Origin: Chionoecetes opilio
Lineage: Eukaryota; Arthropoda; Malacostraca; Decapoda; Majidae
DNA length: 64,000 nt
Assembly: GCA_016584305.1 (NCBI GenBank)
Contig: JACEEZ010001101.1
Coordinates: 206,001 to 270,000, forward strand
Reading direction: 5' to 3'
Positions 1 through 30,927 of this stretch are shown piece by piece. Positions within the stretch are counted from its first letter, which is position 1. The number at the start of each line of letters is the position of its first letter. Below the pieces are notes generated by a model. The model ran no database searches and had not been told where the DNA came from. It saw only the letters and a list, made by a program, of their open reading frames with translations. The position numbers and the translations under genes are program-made.

Positions 1-79
1 AGTAGTAGTAGTAGTAATAGTAGAAGTATAGTAGTAGTAGTAGTTGTAGTAGTAGTAGTAATGGTAGTAGTAGTAGTAA

Positions 80-118
<39 letters not shown>

Positions 119-270
119 CAGTAGTAGTTAGTAGTAGTAATAGTAGTAGTAGTAATAGTAGTAGTAGTAGTAGTAGTAGTAGTAGATGTAGCAGTAGTAG
201 TAGTAGTAGTAGTAGTAGTAGCAGTAGTAGTAGTAGAAGTAGAAGTAGTAGTAGTAGTAGTAGTAGGGGT
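1..270. repeat. (AGT)n trinucleotide microsatellite
   Basis: About 270 bases of AGT/AGC/AAT triplets with few interruptions. The array reads through in several frames as poly-Ser, poly-Val or poly-Tyr, but nothing suggests real coding. Confidence 0.95.
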
Positions 271-498
271 TAATGCTATTACTTATCTGGTGAAAATAGC
301 CCAAACTATAGGTAATAATTTTTGATATGTGTAGGTACTTTAAAAATTTTAATAGCAATCTGCTTTGTATCAAGTGCTTCCTCACGTGTTTAGGAAAAGA
401 CCTTATGTATTTGAGAAAATATACAGCAGAACTAAGACAAACGCAACAATTTACACCATCCACAGCACAAAAACACATCACAATACACACACTACTGT
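271..498. other. AT-rich stretch with no gene seen
   Basis: Unique-looking AT-rich DNA between the AGT array and the foldback element. Short frames cross it but lack codon bias or a recognisable motif. It is probably intron or upstream DNA of the USP19 gene. Confidence 0.5.
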
Positions 499-688
499 AT
501 ATGAGGCGCTTATTTCAGAAAGTCGATAAGCGCCATCAATAAAAAAACTAAGAAAATGGCTTCAAATTTAAAATGTTTCAATGTTCAAAATGTCATCTCT
601 TTTGAACATTGAAATATTTTGAAGCAGTTTTCTTAGTTTTTTTATAGATGGCGCTTATCGACTTTCTGAAATAAGCGCCTCATATACA
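499..688. mobile_element. Foldback MITE, about 190 bp
   Basis: The first roughly 60 bases (TATATGAGGCGCTTATTTCA onward) recur in reverse complement at the right end, with a short AT-rich loop between. The ends carry TA, as expected for a TA-targeting DNA transposon. The family is not identified. Confidence 0.8.
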
Positions 689-805
689 CCCAATCACTCA
701 CTCCCTCACTCTTTTTCTTCCTTCTGTTTAACGTCAGATTTTCCCATAATATCTGATAAGGTTAGACGGCTGATGATACGCTTCCAACTATCTCTATCCA
801 TCGCC

Positions 806-1018
806 TTAACCCCTTCACGCCCAGATCTTTCCTTTCCTATATAAAACTGTCTGTTGTCGAGCCATAGAATCACGAAAAGTAACTAAATATACTACATTAG
901 TTAGTGGACAAGGATACTAAACAGGTCATAGCTATAAAATATTGCTTATAGTCACTAAAAATCGTGTAATGGCACACAAATTACAATGGAAATTACGTTC
1001 CGGGCCTCAAGGGGTTAA
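806..1018 (-). mobile_element. TTAA-type MITE, full copy
   Basis: A full-length copy (213 bp) of the window's most common repeat. It is bounded by TTAA on both sides, with one end CCCCTTCACGCCCAGAT and the other CCCCTTGAGGCCCGGA when read inward. TTAA targets with CCC ends are the mark of piggyBac-type elements. It has no coding capacity. Confidence 0.85.
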
Positions 1019-1140
1019 CTTCTTCAATGCCCAATGCTGCCAGATCCTCTTCAACAACACAGCCTCCATGTCCTCCTTCCCTCACTTTTCCATAGCATTT
1101 TCTTTAGCGTATATTTATAAAGGAAATAGGGAGAAACGGG

Positions 1141-1337
1141 TTCACAAATAGGGTGGTGAATGATTGGAATGGACTCAGTCATCAGGTGGTCAATGCGGAG
1201 TCTATTGGGGTCTTTAAAAGGAGTCTGGATAAATTCATGGATGGGGAAGAGAGGTGGATATAGGTAGAGTTAAGTAACAGGAACTACCTCGTGTAGGTCT
1301 CACAACCTCTTGTAGCTTCCTTATTTTCTTATGCACT
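1141..1337 (+). mobile_element. CR1-like LINE 3' end
   Basis: Codons from 1141 to a TAG near 1261 read as a typical CR1-type reverse-transcriptase C-terminus (RVVNDWNGLS, then SLDKFMDGEERWI). A short 3' UTR follows, ending in TTCCTTATTTTCTTATG. A second copy lies at 42796-42995. The tail ends 14 bases before the 3' splice site of the first CS-domain exon. Confidence 0.8.
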
Positions 1338-1352
1338 TATTCCCTTCTACAG

Positions 1353-19765
<18,413 letters not shown>

Positions 19766-22700
19766 CATTTGCCACTATTCTCCCACCCTTTAGTTCTCGT
19801 CCTTCTCGCCTTCGTTAGTTCTCCCTCGTTCTCAGAAGCAGCACTGCCTCACTCCATCTGTGTTAGTATTTATGTCTGCTTCCACAGTCTCAGTTTTTAC
19901 TCCCCGTTTCGGTTGTGTAAAGAGTATCTCGTCATGTTATTTTTTGGCTCTCTCCCCCATTGTCCGGTTCTCATAGCTTGCCGACGTTTGCTTGCCACTT
20001 GACAGGTTAGGAGGTTCGCCTTGCCTCTGACTGACAGTGGTTCACTCATCCTTCCCCGGTCACCTGATTGTCTCGTCATTTCGTTTCATGCTGATGTAAG
20101 TTTACCTCAGGTCTTCCGTTTCCTTTCCTCATTCTTTCTTTGTTATCTTTATTCGCTGTTCCTTTTTCTCTTTCTTGTTTTTTTCAGTTCGTTAAGTGAT
20201 GTTTTTTTCCTGTCCCTTTCCCTTCTTTGCTGCGTCTGAATCCAGAGTGTTCTCATATGCGGTTTAGCTTAGACAATGTGCGTCATTTTCATTCCACAAA
20301 CTCTTCGATGCCCCACAGGTTTGAATTCGCCCCAATATGGAAGTCTCATCCCTGTTGTAGTATTCATTTTGCACATGTCACTTCAGGCAACTCAAGTGTA
20401 ATCTTTTGTTTCCTAATGAATGGCTGTCAATGCTGCAGTCTTAAGGGTGACATCATAACAATACAGTGCGTACCTTTCTATTTAAGTTTATTGCAGTCGA
20501 AAGAAGCATACATATAGACTAGTTTTATCTCATTTACTCTCCATCAGGCCCCACAGAGCTACCTTGTGTTATGGGAACAACCCTCAGCCCTTCACTTCCC
20601 CCACACACATGATTATTATATGTAGTACCTCAGTTATCAGGCAGACGAAGCAAACTCCTCCCTGCCTTGACCACTCTTCTTTATTGTTAACAAGGTGTGT
20701 GTGTGTGTGTGTGTGTGTGGCATCTCTCCCCCAACATTTGCCGTGGCGCCTCGGTACTCGGCACCCTCAGTACAGTTCCTCACGAGCCCTTGACTGCGCA
20801 GGGCAACACAGGCTGCCTTGAGGCGTTTTATTCTGCGGTAGAAAGTTAACTCACCCCCTTTTTGTCCCTCCTGCCCCCCGGTCTTCCCTCACCTTAGCAT
20901 CACTGCCTTTGGGATGTGGTCACCTGTGCTGCTTCTGATTATGATGATGCTGCTACTACCGTTGCCCAGGGTTTTACCTCATTTTATACTAGTGTCATAG
21001 GACTTCTATGTTGTGCAGTAGTGGCTGTTATGTTATGGGCTGGGGACAGGGTGGGAGGGCAAGAATGTACCTCAGGCCTCACTGGGGTCAGGGTCATGAC
21101 TTATGGATTGACAGACGGAGAGACGCCGCGGAATTTCCTCAACTATGGCAGCATCTAGATGTCGTGCAATACCTGTGTGACTTACGGAAAGACAGATGGC
21201 GGGACATTTCTTTATAATTATGGCAGCATCTAGACGGAAAGACAGACGGCGGGACATTTCCTCACAGTCGCGGCACCGTTGTAATATCGTGCAATGCCCT
21301 TAGTACTCATTTTCAGCGGCTGGTGTGTTTATCCGGCTGGGGAAGGTGGTGATGCCCTGTGCATGCATCCTCAGTCCAGAACCAGCAAGTTCTTTATAGG
21401 TTCACGTATTATTTTGACGGTATGCCAGGAAACTACATGAGAAAGATGCTTTAAGGTTAGTTAATCCATTTCTTTTTCCTCTATTTTTTAGTAAAGTAGG
21501 ACACAGCAAGGAGAGGAGGAGCGTTTCCCAGTGGTCTTGTGTTATTCCCTCAATGCAACATGCCCCATTTCTAAACCATTGATATTCCAGCACAGAAATT
21601 TGTGTCTTATGACGTGGCCAAATCCTGCATTTGTCATTCATACTCTTATCCTGTGGCAGCAAGCGAAATAAGTCAAGATTATATTTATTTTTACAAGTTT
21701 GTATTTTTTGTGGGTACAGGATGTAGATAAGTCAAGTTGCCTCACGGATGATAACTGTTCCTTGGGTGAATCATATTAGTGAGGTTATATTTTGTATCAT
21801 GTCGTGCTCTTCCACACAATGCTTCACTTGTACAACACCTCACCCGAAGACCCACAGCCACTCGTGCTAAGCTGCCTCACCCTAAAGAACACAGTGCTGA
21901 TGGCAAAGCTTGAGGCAGTAACAGTGCTTGGACCTGTGTTGATTTTTTAAGCCAAGTTATGTACATTACTGCCATAGAAAAAGATAAAAAGTAATGTTCA
22001 GTAAATGATCTTTTGGAATACATGCCTTGCAGTGTCTTTTTCCAATTTTTATGGTCGTCATTAGATAGGATGGGTTTGGCTTCATGTATGTGCGTATGTA
22101 TACATATATACAGTATATTTTTTCTTTTCAAGATACTTGAATGTCTTGATTTATAGCACCAGTTTTATGATCATTTTTTGCAGTAGTAGAACACTTTGTT
22201 TCCTCATCTGCATGCAAAAGTTGAGCATAATAATGTACATTTTTAGAAGCGAGTCTTTTAACATGTAAATTTCCTCGTGAATTTTGGTACAAAGCTCTCT
22301 GCGTCTCCTGCGTCGATTATTTTTGAGTGGTAACCTGACATGTGGCGTTGTACATGCTCATGTGGTGGTGCTGATTGGCTGAAGCGTTCACAACAAGATG
22401 TGTACACGGACAGAAGACACTTGTGCTGCAATGAGAAGGCTTGACAAAATAACTATAGTTCAACACCTCTTGCAATCACCATCTACCGGCTTCAGTCTTG
22501 TGCTTCTGTACTGGCGAAATAGCATGGTGTTCAGAATTTGGATTTACAAACAGGGTTATACTCGTCCGAAAGTCGTAACTTGAACATAGAAGAGTAGGCG
22601 AGTGCCTGTACTATCCAGCCATTTTGCAAGACCATCTCAGTGCTAGAGAAGGAACAGGAGCGGAAATACACGCCTTGATGTTCGGTTGTTTTGTTTCACG

Positions 22701-23020
22701 CGTCGGTGTGTCGCCTCCGCTGCTTGGTCAGCCAAACGTGAGGTCCGTCGCAGGGCCCGAGAACCCCACGTGTCTGCCTCGCCGGGACGTTTTGTCTCTA
22801 CACCAAAGAACATGTCAACTTTTGATGACTGCCAATGCACTGAGCAAAAAAAAGTACAAAAGATAGTTTTTGGGGTAGAAACTGCCTTTTTTTGTATATT
22901 GTCCTGGCTACCACCAGACCTCACAGTGCTTGGCCTTCTGTACATTAATTATTGCATGTTTTGGTTCTATATTTTTTTTCTCTACTTATCAAAGCTGTAG
23001 TAATTTATGATTAAACTTAG
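19766..23020 (+). other. Probable USP19 3' UTR
   Basis: About 3.2 kb free of the window's common transposons and with no supported reading frame, directly after the stop. It contains a short GT repeat (20696) and a degenerate 80-95 bp tandem triplication (21105-21300, GGCGGGACATTTC). An ATTAAA signal near 23010 is a possible polyadenylation site. The extent is inference. Confidence 0.45.
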
Positions 23021-23621
23021 TAACTTGATGGTTGGTGTGTTTTTCCTTCTATTCGTCTGTGTGTGTGACTGTAAATGTATTTTCCCAACATTAGGTTAAT
23101 GAGACATTTTCCACAAGCTGCTTCCTTTAAGATACAAAACTACATATCTGTGTGAAAATATGTTGTTTGGTGCTCATACATATTAACCTACAAACGCCGT
23201 GCAACATTACAAGGGTGACAACGGGTGGCCACTCTTCACTTCCCACTGACGCCAGAGGGAACAGAGACATTAGTGTTTCCTGGACTGATTAAGAGCTAAA
23301 TTGAATTCTGGTGGCATAACCAATTTTGTTTACAGATACTTATGATGGTAATCTTTAACAAAAAATAATTTACTCTAGACAAATATACAGTTTGTAACAA
23401 AATTCATCAATTTATCATGGACACAATTCAACCGTTATAACAATTACTCACATATTTTACCCACATCACACTACACAATGGCCGCACTGCATAAATATAC
23501 ATCCACGAAAATATATAGTTACATAAAGTAAGACCGTGAAGTTTAAATGTAATTTTTTGACAAACAAAATAACTTTTTAAATGTATGATTATCGTACAGG
23601 TAAAAAAAAAAAGGGATGAAT

Positions 23622-24795
23622 ACCTATACAAGGGTGGATCTGAGGGCAGTGTACAGACACCTCCCTAAACTGTTGCTTGTGTATACTAACAGAGAATCAA
23701 GTACAATCTTACCTTACCGACTAATACGTGCATACTCTCTAACAAAGCTACTACACACAGTGATTACAAGTGACCACCTCATACTAAAGTACCATATGGG
23801 CATTTTCACAGTAACCTAGGCCATCATTGTCTCACAGCACAAAAATTTAGATTGTCTTTCATCACTTTGGTTCCAGTGAATATTGAAGGATCAATTGTAT
23901 TTTGTATAGAATATTTTTACCAAAAAGCTGCAGATATTATGATAACTTCACAGTAACAACAATACATTGCGACAACTGTAAAAAAATTATTCAACAACTT
24001 GAAAACTGAACACCTCAAAATTTTGTATATATTTACCACAATTAAAATAGGTTATAAAATATACGCGTTAAATGTAATCAGTATGTATAATTTATATATT
24101 CAGCGTCGACATCGTTTATGTTACACTAATTTTTCCGTCCACAATGTCCACTCCAACACATCGGTCCATATCTTATGCCAGAATATATGAGTATTGTTTT
24201 TCATTGATATACAAGACACTATAAGGGACTATATATAGTCCCTTATAGTGTCTTTGTATATCAATGAAAAACAATAGACTCATATATTCTGGCATAAGAT
24301 ATAGACCGATGTGTCGGAGTGGACATTGTGGACGGAAAAATTAGTGTAACATAAACGATGTCGACGCTGAATATATAAATTATACATACTGATTACATTT
24401 AACGCGTATATTTTATAACATATTAACCTATTTTAATTGTGGTAAATAATACATTTTACATATATACAAGCAGTAGTAATGGCAATTCCAATAATTAATT
24501 AATTAAATGAGACACCAAGTTCCGTCCAACATTCGAAAACTTTTGGCGCTGAAAAAAAGTTATTGACATAGATCCTTGAAATTTTGGATGATGTTTGTCC
24601 ATGAAGTGTTCTTCAATTAACTGAAAAACACAATCAGCTACACCCATTATAAGATAGAGTTCATTGCTTTATTTCAATTATTACTGATGGCCTAGGTTAC
24701 TGTGAAAATGCCCATATACGTACTGTGAATAATTTTGCACATGAAATAATGCATAAACGTAATAGACATGTATACTGGATCCACCCTTGTATGTA
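23622..24795. mobile_element. Palindromic TA-type element (mariner-like?)
   Basis: The outer ends are inverted: TATACAAGGGTGGATC at the left and GGATCCACCCTTGTATG at the right. A second inverted pair (GGGCATTTTCACAGTAACCT at about 23798, its reverse complement near 24687) lies inside. The centre is the perfect-looking palindrome described separately. No transposase frame remains. Confidence 0.65.
24033..24446. repeat. Large near-perfect palindrome
   Basis: Two arms of about 200 bases meet at GGGACTATATATAGTCCC (about 24225-24242). Markers such as GCGTCGACATCGTTTATG occur in both arms with few differences. Confidence 0.9.
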
Positions 24796-24799
24796 TAAT

Positions 24800-26610
24800 G
24801 GCATAGAATAAAGTATAATCCTTAATTCTTGAAATCTCCTATCTCCTCAACCTTCCAATCTCCAACCTCCTCCTCCTCCTCAACCCTTATTTCCTTCCAA
24901 TCTCCCATCTCCTATATCCAATTTCTTAATAAATCTTTAAAGTATAATCATGTATTCAAAAGGTGTCCGTCCCTCTTGGCTTCCCCGGCCGTGCGAGGAC
25001 CACACCCGAGTCCCCCGGTAGTGGTGCACAGCTTCCACCTGAGAGACCTACGTGTCACCCTAATTGCTGCTCGGGTAACGGCAACAGTGATCGCTTCACT
25101 ACTACGCCGCCCTACACCAGGTAGTGGCGGGTGGTCTGCCCAGCAGCCACCAAAAGGCATCTATAAATCTTTCATAAAAATGTCAAACTTTTATGTACAA
25201 AATAGGCAGCAAGTACCAAACAAGGATGAGGGTCACAAAATGTGAAATATAGATTTATGAAACTGCTATTTACACTATAGTGGCATAGTGTAGGGAGTAC
25301 AAAAATGCTAAGATGTCACTTGGAGTATTCTTGGTATCTTCTCTGAGTTTCAAATTTATGATTTTCCGCAGGACCTGACAAAGACCCGGGTCCTTGTTGG
25401 GCACGGGCTGCCTTCAATATTGCTCTAGCTATACATATCTGGCTTTCTTGTTCCCTATAACTTGTACAGCAATCATACATACACTTTGTATTCTATTTAT
25501 GGTATTGACAGAGAGAGATAACAGTGGAAGAGGCAAATCTTACAATGCTACCAATATGAAGAAAATTCTTTTCCTAAGTCCTGATATATGAAATTTTTTT
25601 AAACAAACTTACACAATAAAAAAAAAAATTCCAACAATATCATTAATGTTCTCTACATTTTAGATAACATTTAACAGTAATCAGCATCGAGAGAATCTTT
25701 CATACACAACAAGGAACTACGTACATATAAAACTAATGTTTTGAAATACAAGGACCGATATGCCTTTGCAGTATCCCTTACAGAGTTTGCCAAGACAAGA
25801 TCCCAGCCACCCACAGCCACACGTACACTCCTCACGCCTGTACAAGAACACAAGATTCCTGCAGCATAACTCCTGCCTCCTCGTGATATGTGTTTAATCT
25901 GTTGGACGACTACCAGGGCCGCGGGTCTCGGCGTCCCGTGCCCCGCTGTCATGCCAGGGCAGCCCGGGTTACCAGGCTGTGCAAATTTGCATGCTAGTTT
26001 TGATTGACTTCCTGTGCATGGTTTTTTTTAAACATCCCAAGGATGTACAGACATCACTCTGATTCAGCATATCTGAATGAAGTTTGTCATGCATGAAAAC
26101 ACGTCAATAAAAAGTGACCATGCAAGGTATTCGAAAACAGGAAATAGACATTGGTAATATGTGTGTATTACATATTGCTTGCAACAGATGTTATGCATTT
26201 CATTTTGAGCAATATTATGACAGAAACCACCCTGCAGGTATGGTCTCCTTTGGAAATGCACAGACATCATGTTTGATTTTTGCAGAAGTGTGTAGCTTTG
26301 AGCTGACAAGCATCCAGAGTAAACCCGTGGCCAAAAAGGCATGCCATCACTGTCAACTTTCTTACCCTGCATAACAACAACTGTGAGCATGTTGTCTTCT
26401 GAAGAGCTTCCTGTTATAACTGCACAAAGTTATACTCCACAGGTTGGTGAATTCTAAAATTTTCTTCCCTAGGACCTGATTTTTTTTTCACTCAAATTAA
26501 CTGTGCATAATGCCAGTCACTAGCAGCTTGATGTGTGTTGCGGTAGGGAGGCGAGTCAGAGTTGTGCACCTTAGACAACATTCCATGAGGTAACGTGTGT
26601 GTGTCATCCA
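24800..26610. other. Intergenic DNA, nothing assigned
   Basis: Starts with a CCAATCTCC block like that at 18230. A GC-richer stretch at 24955-25160 is open on the minus strand (71 codons) but has no recognisable motif. The rest is AT-rich. Parts could be 3' UTR of a minus-strand gene. Confidence 0.4.
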
Positions 26611-26613
26611 TTA

Positions 26614-27037
26614 AGGCATGTCCAGACGAGCGGGCGTGCCCGGTGGGCAGCGCGGTCGGCGGACAAATTCTGCCGGGCATGCCCGTGAATGTCGTCCACA
26701 CGGCAGAGTCGGTGAATGGGCGGGCGTGCCCGACGATGCCAGTAGGTTGTCGAGTGCAGTACGATAAATATGGTGCCCAGTACTACTGCGAAGAAAGTAT
26801 TGTATAGCATAATAATTTGTGTGTATAAAGTTCCTGATGTGAACCGTATTACAACAAAGTGATAAGTGGGAGGCAAGCCTTCTATGGATCCCCAATGTTA
26901 ACATACGTCTGGTAGAGTCGTAGCTCCTCAAGCCACCGGGCACCGCCTGGTGACTGCTTAATGGGGATCGGGCATTTCGATGGTTTGCCCGTCAAATGTG
27001 CACGATGACGGGCATGCCCGCTTGTCTGGATATGCCT
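26614..27037. mobile_element. PIF/Harbinger-type MITE, 424 bp
   Basis: TTA lies on both sides (26611-26613 and 27038-27040). The ends are AGGCATGTCCAGACGAGCGG and, inverted, AGGCATATCCAGACAAGCGG. A 3-bp TWA duplication with this kind of end is typical of PIF/Harbinger. The GC-rich ends flank an AT-rich core with no transposase. Confidence 0.8.
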
Positions 27038-27040
27038 TTA

Positions 27041-29475
27041 CAAAGGTGTCTGGCAGCCGCACCAAACATTCCATGACCAAACAATATCCTGAACCCAGTG
27101 AGAACACAAAGTGAAGGCAATTTCCACTTTAGTGTAATCTTGAAATATCAGGATCACATTTTTGAAAATGTAAGAAACAATTGCAAGACAAATCATTGCC
27201 ATCTGAATGGGTTGACTATGCTGTCTAATGTAGACAATACATATACAAACATCTTTAGCTTATCAACGAGGGGCCAAAGACAAAATCACCAATGAATGCT
27301 ACACACACAAATTGGAACATTGAGCACTACAGCTTAATCTGGAATAACTAGCGAGTTGAAAATTATAATACCCTTATATATTTTACAATGGTGTAAAAAT
27401 TGTATCCAAATTTACTTTGTTAAAAGAACAAAACATGATTTTCTGCCACGCCCGCTGTGTGCCAGGGAGTCCCTGCGGCGAGGCCTGGAGAGTGTGTGTT
27501 ACTTTGATCAAGGTGACATCCAAGCACTGTTCCTGAGATGGCATGCTGGACCACACACACTGGGAGGTGTGCAGGGTTGTTCACTAGTCCAGCATTTCTC
27601 ACGTAGACTATTCATACATATAGCAGCAGAAATTACAGTTTTTACTTTGGTTTTCAACCAAATTAAACAAAATTTGCATAAGAGCCAACCTCAGCCCTGC
27701 ATTTCCTTCATCCCAGGCTATGATGCATTAGCACTTTGTTGGTTACTCATTGTAAGGGTTTCCAAGTGTACATGAACATTGCTTCACCACTTAACTGATA
27801 TCAAAGATATTTTGTACAAAACAATGCAGGATCTAATGTGAAGAGGCAGTTGTTCAGCTGGACAACACACATGGAGGTTCCAGGACTAAGCTTTGCTGTA
27901 AACATGTCTACACAGCATGGTTGGGACATCCTGTGGTAAATACTAAATATTGCACACTTGTGCTAATGTTGCAGTTTTGATGCAAAATACTGTACATGGA
28001 AATAAATATTTACTTTTGGGTAAAATCTATGTTCTAAAAGTATCTCTAACTAAAGGAGAATCATGCATTTAAAACCAAATAAGAAACACAGAAATGAAGG
28101 TCTTGTGTGAAAGAATCCCTTTGGGCGGGACTCAAAATTTGATGAATCAGAAAGTTGCTCAGGTTCCTCGTCCCCTTTTTAAAGTGATGCAAAGTCTTTT
28201 CCCTTATAAATGCAGGACAATCACTTTTTACTAATCCACCAAATGACAGAAATACATAACTGTCAACTTTGAGAAGGAATGTATCTTGTTCTCACATTTG
28301 AAAACATAATGGTGAAGAAACATTAAAGTGACTAATGAGGAAACTATAAGACATTGTACTCCAACAGTGACCAGACTTGAATATCTGAACACATCACACA
28401 TCTGAACCTGGCCAGCAATGTACACCATCATTCTAGCTGCAACGCGAGGCAATCCCAACTTAAGATATAAAACTATAAATACATAAAAATCTGTAATTGC
28501 TTTTCTGAGCTATAATTTGTAAAACACGAAAATGATGGAAAATAATTCTTAAACAAATTGAGAAATCTGGCCCACATAATTGTTTACCAAAAGTTCGTCT
28601 GCACTCCTAACCCTAAACTTCTTTCTGTTACCTAAAATATATATTTTTTATTTCGTCATTTGTTACAATGATAGAATGCAAGAAATAGATATCAAGGGCT
28701 TTAAATAGCATGAGCAGGCCTCCACTTATGAGCAGTTCTGCATCACATAACTATACAGTATACCACATCATCCTAAGGCCATGAATGGATATAAGATAGA
28801 TGCAAATTTCTATAAAAACTCTCGGCTACAAAAATTTATCGAAATTCACCTCTAACACTGACTTCGCAACAACTGCAAAACTGTGGCGGATAAAAACTGT
28901 TGTAATGTTTATTCAAATATATTCTAGGTTGTGAGGAAGTTCTGTTGAATTTATCTCCCTCCCAAGGTGGAGAGTTTAAGGCATCGTCTGGAAGAGTAGG
29001 TCCAGAGAAGGTAGAGCCATGCCAGTCAGACCACTTGCATGTTTGTATGAGCACACACAGGGCAGATCAGAAGGTTCCCCGAGGCATTGCACTAACCTAA
29101 TGTTCTCCCGCTGGAGGGGATAAAAAAATAAACCCTAAACACAATATCACATGATCAGGAATGTATATAAGTTACAGCTCTCCCTGTTATAAATTTGCTG
29201 ACCATGAGTAGTAAGGTCACTGGTCATTAAGTCTCAATTTAGTACTCACGCTGCAGTACTTTTTCACAGTTTAAAAAATAACCCCCAACAGACAATATTC
29301 TATATAAGAGTATCTGGCTGAAAATCTGCAGAAATACCAATACGTATAAGAAATGACATCCAAAGACAGATTCCCACTTTGTTGGCAGAGTTAAGGCTCA
29401 TGGTCCCTACAAACTCACTTTACATCTGCAAGAGGGAAGTGGGATGGATATGGTACTAAAGCGCCACAGCCATGC
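27041..29475. other. AT-rich intergenic or 3' UTR DNA
   Basis: No repeat family or coding signal recognised in about 2.4 kb. The absence of transposons is unusual here and might mark transcribed, constrained sequence such as a long 3' UTR of the minus-strand Rab gene. Confidence 0.35.
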
Positions 29476-29687
29476 TTAACCCCTTGAGGCCCACAAAGTA
29501 ATTTTTATTGTAATTTGGGTACCATTAGATGATTTTTAGTGGCTATAAGCAATGTTTTATAGATATGCCCTGTTCAGTATCCTTGTCCACTAGCTAATTT
29601 GGTATATTCGGTTACTTTTCGTAATTTTATGGCTAACAACAGACGCTTTTATATAGCAAAGGAAAGATCTGGGCGTGAAGGGGTTAA
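29476..29687 (+). mobile_element. TTAA-type MITE, full copy
   Basis: TTAACCCCTTGAGGCCCA to GCGTGAAGGGGTTAA, with the standard core. Confidence 0.88.
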
Positions 29688-30119
29688 AGGCTTGGTACAC
29701 TGGAACGCTACAGGCGAGTTAAGTGTAACATACTCGACCAGTCTGAGGGAGAGAGAGACTACACATGATGCCAGACGCCTCACTGCTCCTGGACTACAAC
29801 TACCACCAACCCGCACCCACTTGTCTCTGCTGCGAGAAGCTGCACAGTGGTTGGGAATTAAATTGGTCTTTCTATGCTAAGTATACAACATCATGTCCAC
29901 TTCACAAAACAATGGTACAGCAATACATGTTTCACTGAAGATACTCATGGAGATTTAAGCTCATCATCAAGCAATCCACAAAGAAGGTTTCAAGAAGTAG
30001 GATAAATTACTGGAAAATATCATTCATATAGTCTGCAAATTGATATATTTGTGGGAACGTAAGTTTTGTAAGTAAGGATGAACTTACCTACAAAACTAGA
30101 TGAGAATAATGGGGTTCAC

Positions 30120-30232
30120 TAGACATGGTCTCCACGGTTCAAATATTCATTGTCCCAAGGGTCAACTTGGGCAAGTGTCTCAGGAAAAGCTGCACCAAAC
30201 AATATTGCTCCAGTAGTTGCAGTAAAACCCTG
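30120..30232 (-). CDS. Exon-like terminal segment, unassigned
   Basis: On the minus strand an acceptor-like GTACTCATTGCAG is followed by 36 open codons (GFTATTGAILFGAAFPETLA, then DPWDNEYLNRGDHV) and TAG. A Rab32 transcript would enter at phase 2 and read a different 30-codon frame. It could be an alternative last exon, the end of an unseen gene, or chance. Confidence 0.3.
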
Positions 30233-30923
30233 CAATGAGTACAAAGACAAACTAATATTGATTGAGTAAATGTACTCCCCAAAAGGCATTGAAAGACAAA
30301 CCCCCGTCCCGGGCGGCACGAGGCGGCCACAGGCTCCCACAATAACTAGACAATGGACGGACAAAGTCTTGATCAGGCACTTGGTAAACGCGATCCTCAC
30401 ACCGCTGGACAAATAATATCTTGGCTTTATCTTCGATAACCAACAACAAAAAATACTCTCCTTAAAATTGTCTTAAAAATAAGATATAGTGGTAGGTTCC
30501 CTGATTGGGCACCCATATTAAAAAAATACTGCACTTCTGCTAAAAATATACATAATTCTACGTCTTTGATGACTAGACAATACCAAAGAGCACAATTTTC
30601 TAAACCCGAAGATAACGAACAAAATAAAAGTCATCACTTCTACACCTTTTACGATGCAGAGCAAGCGACTGGTGGAGTAAAAGAAAAATAAACTTAATTA
30701 AAATCTGTCGCAGCAGCTTCCATTTCTCCAGACTTAAGGAACCACTTTGCACCGGCCTCTTCCCCAAGTGGCAGCGGCGCTCCAAGCGGCTCTGCCCCAG
30801 CACAGCGCCTCCACAGGACTGTTTCCAAGGCAAGGCTGGTCAATCAGTGCTTCACAATGCCACAGGCTGTTCCGAAGCACCACAATATCTGCTGCTCGTG
30901 ACCAACTTGCTGACACGGTCCCC

Positions 30924-30927
30924 TCAC
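30924..30927 (-). CDS. Rab32-like last exon: one base plus stop
   Basis: Acceptor TTGGCTTCCCAG. The first base completes Arg (AG|G), then TGA follows at once, so the protein ends CCR. The rest of the exon, down to at least about 30600, would be 3' UTR. Confidence 0.6.

Noticed and set aside
24948..25160. Minus-strand frame of 71 codons
   Set aside because: No splice context, no motif and no family similarity that I can recognise.
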